Below are positions 5,600 through 7,994 of a DNA stretch of 7,994 nucleotides, in pieces. The notes below the pieces were generated by a model. It did not search any database and had not been told where the DNA came from. It was given only the letters and a program-made list of their open reading frames with translations. The position numbers and the translations under genes were made by a program. Numbering within the stretch: position 1 is the stretch's first letter; every line of letters starts with the position of its first letter. This DNA comes from Pseudomonadota bacterium (GTDB taxonomy: Bacteria; Pseudomonadota; Alphaproteobacteria; Caulobacterales; Caulobacteraceae): assembly GCA_023433655.1 (NCBI GenBank), contig JAEYUE010000112.1, forward strand, positions 1 to 7,994. The letters are read 5' to 3'.

Positions 5600-5769
5600 T
5601 TCGTCATCCTCCGGCGAGCGCGAGCGAGACCCGGGGGACCCGGCGGCGCGCGCGAGCGCGAAGTTGTCGGGAGCGCCGTCGCTCGATCCAGCCTGCCTGA
5701 ACAGATCGCCCTCGGCGCCGCTGGGTCCCCCGGTCGGCGCGGCTGCGCCGCTTGCCGGAGGATGACGAA
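5600..5769. repeat. 170-bp inverted-repeat element between the DUF411 gene and serS
   Basis: The outer arms are a perfect 16-bp inverted repeat: 5600-5615 (TTCGTCATCCTCCGGC) and 5754-5769. An inner pair follows: GACCCGGGGGACCC (5628-5641) against GGGTCCCCCGGTC (5723-5735), differing by one missing G. Between the arms on each side is GC-rich filler that pairs only partly; the centre (about 5660-5715) is less symmetrical. The RNA would fold into a long interrupted hairpin. The arm sequence resembles dispersed intergenic repeats I associate with alphaproteobacterial genomes. No transposase and no clear flanking target duplication were seen. It may act as a two-way terminator for the DUF411 gene. 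Confidence 0.8.
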
Positions 5770-5786
5770 AGGGAGGGGCGCGCGGG

Positions 5787-5815
5787 TTGGCTGAATCCTT
5801 CGCGGGGGCTAGGAC
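5787..5815 (+). promoter_or_regulatory. Candidate housekeeping (Caulobacter-type sigma-73) promoter for serS
   Basis: TTGGCTG at 5787-5793 and GCTAGGAC at 5808-5815 are 14 bases apart. The published Caulobacter biosynthetic-gene consensus is TTGACGS-N10-14-GCTANAWC, so the -10 has one mismatch and the spacing fits. The start would be near 5822, about 20 bases before the serS ATG. It lies just outside the inverted repeat. Confidence 0.5.
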
Positions 5816-5842
5816 AGCGCTTCCTCCCGACGAGAGCCGACC

Positions 5843-7135
5843 ATGCACGACATCCGCGCCATCCGTGACAATCCCGACGCCTTCGTCGCCGGGTGGTCGT
5901 CGCGCGGGGTGGAGGATGCGCGGGGGCTGGTCGACGGGATCCTGACGCTGGACCGGGAACTGCGCGCGGCGCAGACGGCGGGGCAGGAGGGGCTGTCGAA
6001 GCGCAATGCGGCGTCGAAGGCGATCGGCGCGGCCATGGCGAAGAAGGACATGGCCGAGGCCGAGCGGTTGAAGGCCGAAGTGGAGAGCCTGAAGGGCGAG
6101 ATCGCCGCGGCGGAGGCGACCGAGCGGGAGGTGGGGGCCAAGCTGCGCGACCTGCTGGCCAAGCAGCAGAATCTGGCCGCGGCCGACGTGCCCGACGGCG
6201 AGGACGAGAGCGCCAACGTTGAGGTGAGCCGCTGGGGGACGCCGCGCGAGGGCGGGCCGGCCAAGGATCACGCCGATCTGGGCGAGGCCCTGGGGCTGCT
6301 GGACTTCGAGGCGGCGGCGCGGATGTCGGGCGCGCGGTTCGCGGTGCTGAAGGGCGGGCTGGCGCGGCTGGAGCGGGCGATCGGCCAGTTCATGCTGGAC
6401 GTGCAGACGGGCGAACATGGCTATCTGGAGGTCAATCCGCCGTATCTGGTCCGCGACGAGGCGATGTTCGGGACGGGGCAGCTGCCGAAGTTCGAGGAGG
6501 ATCTGTTCCGGATCGGCGAGCACCTGCTCATCCCCACCGCCGAAGTCTCCCTGACCAATCTCGTGCGCGAGCAGATCCTGCCGGAGGGCGAGCTGGCCGA
6601 GCCGATCCGCTACACCGCCCTGACGCCGTGCTTCAGGGCCGAGGCGGGGTCGGCGGGGCGGGATACGCGCGGGCTGATCCGGCAGCACCAGTTCCACAAG
6701 GTCGAGCTGGTCTCGATCACCCGGCCGGAGGACTCCGAGGCCGAGCACGAGCGCATGGTCGGCTGCGCCGAGGCGATCCTGCAGAAGCTGGAGCTGCCCT
6801 ACCGCAAGGTGCTGCTGTGCAAGGGCGACATGGGCTTCTCGGCCCGCAAGACCTACGACCTCGAGGTCTGGCTGCCGTCGCAGGGGACCTATCGCGAGAT
6901 CAGCTCGTGCTCGAACTGCGGCGACTTCCAGGCCCGGCGCATGGACGCGCGGTTCAAGCGCGACGGCGAGAAGAAGACCGAATTCGTGCACACCCTGAAC
7001 GGCTCGGGCCTGGCGGTGGGGCGGACGCTGGTGGCGATTCTCGAAAACTACCAGGACGAGGGTGGGCGGATCGCCGTGCCGGCGGCGCTGGTTCCCTATA
7101 TGGGCGGTGTGACCCATGTGGGCGCGGCTGGATGA
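5843..7135 (+). CDS. serS: Serine--tRNA ligase
   Basis: Cytoplasmic class II aminoacyl-tRNA synthetase charging tRNA-Ser (and tRNA-Sec where present). At 430 residues the length is normal. The N-terminal arm begins M-H-D-I-R-A-I-R-D-N and has a long coiled coil (about 30-112) that binds the tRNA extra arm. The catalytic core shows T-A-E (232-234) in the serine pocket, motif 2 from F-R-A-E-A-G-S-A-G-R-D-T-R-G (264-277) to H-Q-F-H-K-V-E-L (282-289), and motif 3 N-G-S-G-L-A-V-G-R-T (386-395) with the conserved Arg394. The start at 5843 matches the family N-terminus; the ribosome site is weak (GAGAG, 5832-5836). It heads a run with the lipoprotein gene 11 bases downstream and then surE; serS next to surE is common in alphaproteobacteria. 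Confidence 0.98.
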   Translation: MHDIRAIRDNPDAFVAGWSSRGVEDARGLVDGILTLDRELRAAQTAGQEGLSKRNAASKAIGAAMAKKDMAEAERLKAEVESLKGEIAAAEATEREVGAKLRDLLAKQQNLAAADVPDGEDESANVEVSRWGTPREGGPAKDHADLGEALGLLDFEAAARMSGARFAVLKGGLARLERAIGQFMLDVQTGEHGYLEVNPPYLVRDEAMFGTGQLPKFEEDLFRIGEHLLIPTAEVSLTNLVREQILPEGELAEPIRYTALTPCFRAEAGSAGRDTRGLIRQHQFHKVELVSITRPEDSEAEHERMVGCAEAILQKLELPYRKVLLCKGDMGFSARKTYDLEVWLPSQGTYREISSCSNCGDFQARRMDARFKRDGEKKTEFVHTLNGSGLAVGRTLVAILENYQDEGGRIAVPAALVPYMGGVTHVGAAG

Positions 7136-7146
7136 GAGAGGGTGTC

Positions 7147-7527
7147 ATGAGCAAGGTTCTGATCGGATTTTCGGCGCTGGCGCTGACGGCCTGCGTCTCG
7201 GTCCCGCCGCCGGCGGCGTACGCGCCGACGGACACGGCCTTCACCGGCTGGGTGCGGTTCACGGACGAGGAGTTCCAGCTCTACGCCGACCGGGACCAGG
7301 TGCTGCAGCCGTTCTCGCGGCCCTGCGTCTCGGGGGCGGCGTCGCGGGACGAGATGCGCCAGGCGATGCGGGATCTGGGCGGGCAGAAGGTGACGATCAC
7401 CGGGCGAACCGCGACGTGGTCTGACCGCCTGCCGGGCGACCGGATCGAACACGCGGGCTCGGTCATCCGCAACGCCTGCGGCGGGGCGTTCGTGATCCTG
7501 GCCGACGATATCCGCCCCGCCAGCTGA
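7147..7527 (+). CDS. Small uncharacterised lipoprotein
   Basis: I do not recognise a named family. The 126-residue product has a clear lipoprotein signal: a hydrophobic N-terminus and lipobox L-T-A-C with the acylated cysteine at 16, followed by a Pro/Ala-rich linker (to about 28). The mature domain of about 95 residues contains two further cysteines, Cys60 and Cys111, which could form a disulfide, and a segment G-G-Q-K-V-T-I-T-G-R-T-A-T-W (78-91) that looks like a beta strand pair. The ATG at 7147 is preferred because GAGG (7138-7141) lies five bases upstream; an in-frame ATG at 7132 overlapping the serS stop would add five residues and spoil the lipoprotein signal less plausibly. Gaps of 11 bases to serS and to surE make cotranscription likely. 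Confidence 0.85.
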   Translation: MSKVLIGFSALALTACVSVPPPAAYAPTDTAFTGWVRFTDEEFQLYADRDQVLQPFSRPCVSGAASRDEMRQAMRDLGGQKVTITGRTATWSDRLPGDRIEHAGSVIRNACGGAFVILADDIRPAS

Positions 7528-7538
7528 TCGGAGTTCGA

Positions 7539-7994
7539 TTGCGCATTCTCCTGACCAACGACGACGGGATCGAGGCCGAAGGGCTGGCGTGTCTGGAGCG
7601 GATCGCCCGCACGCTGTCCGACGAGGTGTGGATCTGCGCGCCGCAGGTCGAGCAGTCCGGCAAGGGGCGGGGGGTCACCCTGACCGAGCCGCTGCGGGTC
7701 AACCGGCTGGGCGACAAGCGCTTTGCGGTGACCGGCACGCCGACCGACTGCGTCGTCCTGGCGGTCAACGACCTGATGCCGGAGCGGCCGGACCTGGTGC
7801 TGTCGGGCGTCAACCGGGGACACAACGTCGGCGAGGACTGTTCCTATTCGGGGACGGTGGCCGGGGCGCTGCAGGGCATGGCCTTCGGCATCCGCTCGAT
7901 CGCCCTGAGCCAGAGCCTGGAGCGCTTCCACGACGAGGTGCGGGCCCACTGGGAGACGGCCGAGGCCTTCGCGCCGGGCATCATCGAGCGGCTG
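7539..7994 (+). CDS. surE: 5'/3'-nucleotidase SurE (survival protein E), C-terminus cut by window edge
   Basis: A divalent-metal-dependent phosphatase acting on nucleoside monophosphates, cytoplasmic, linked to stationary-phase survival in bacteria. The 152 residues present begin with R-I-L-L-T-N-D-D-G (2-10), whose Asp8-Asp9 pair binds metal; Ser40 in Q-S-G-K-G and Asn92 in S-G-V-N-R-G-H-N complete the typical site, followed by Y-S-G-T-V-A-G-A-L-Q-G (103-113). About 100 residues are missing at the C-terminus. The start is TTG at 7539, with GGAG (7530-7533) five bases upstream; no ATG or GTG lies nearby in frame, and the family N-terminus begins exactly here. It follows the lipoprotein gene by 11 bases. 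The gene pcm often follows surE, but lies outside the window if present. Confidence 0.96.
   Translation, partial: MRILLTNDDGIEAEGLACLERIARTLSDEVWICAPQVEQSGKGRGVTLTEPLRVNRLGDKRFAVTGTPTDCVVLAVNDLMPERPDLVLSGVNRGHNVGEDCSYSGTVAGALQGMAFGIRSIALSQSLERFHDEVRAHWETAEAFAPGIIERL

Noticed and set aside
5393..7117. 574-codon minus-strand open frame through serS, the inverted repeat and the DUF411 gene
   Set aside because: It is antisense to serS and runs through a palindromic repeat; no recognisable domain.

Overview
This is a GC-rich window with dense coding and mostly G/C third codon positions. Gene content, twin-arginine signals, a Caulobacter-type housekeeping promoter and palindromic intergenic repeats suggest an alphaproteobacterium of the Caulobacterales, perhaps Brevundimonas-like. 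That placement is inference from style, not from a marker gene.

Layout, left to right. A type I sulfatase runs leftward off the window (1-1300, minus strand). Everything after it is on the plus strand: a GTP cyclohydrolase I (folE, 1437-2060); an ECF sigma factor (2121-2846); an exported DUF4142 protein (2903-3424) followed two bases later by a small Tat-exported cupredoxin (3427-3768); a lone thiazole synthase (thiG, 3830-4621); about 500 bp with no convincing gene; an exported DUF411 protein with a CGCC metal-binding motif (5130-5597); a 170-bp inverted repeat (5600-5769); and a serS - small lipoprotein - surE run (5843 to the right edge), with surE starting at TTG and cut by the window end.

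The most informative signal is regulatory. The same bipartite motif, GGGAACC-N15-CATCCAAC, lies just upstream of the sigma gene (2067-2096) and of the DUF4142-cupredoxin pair (2825-2854). A near copy with one substitution and one extra spacer base lies upstream of folE (1378-1408). This is the expected form of an autoregulated ECF promoter. It suggests the sigma factor drives itself, the two periplasmic proteins and possibly folE as one small regulon, with no anti-sigma gene beside it. A LacI-type operator candidate (1345-1356) lies in the divergent region before the sulfatase.

How the genes may work together: the cupredoxin (His, Cys, His, Met ligands) and the CGCC DUF411 protein are both likely periplasmic copper binders. 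DUF4142 is a helical exported family of unclear function. A copper or envelope-stress theme is plausible but not proven. The serS-surE part looks like ordinary housekeeping synteny with an uncharacterised lipoprotein inserted.
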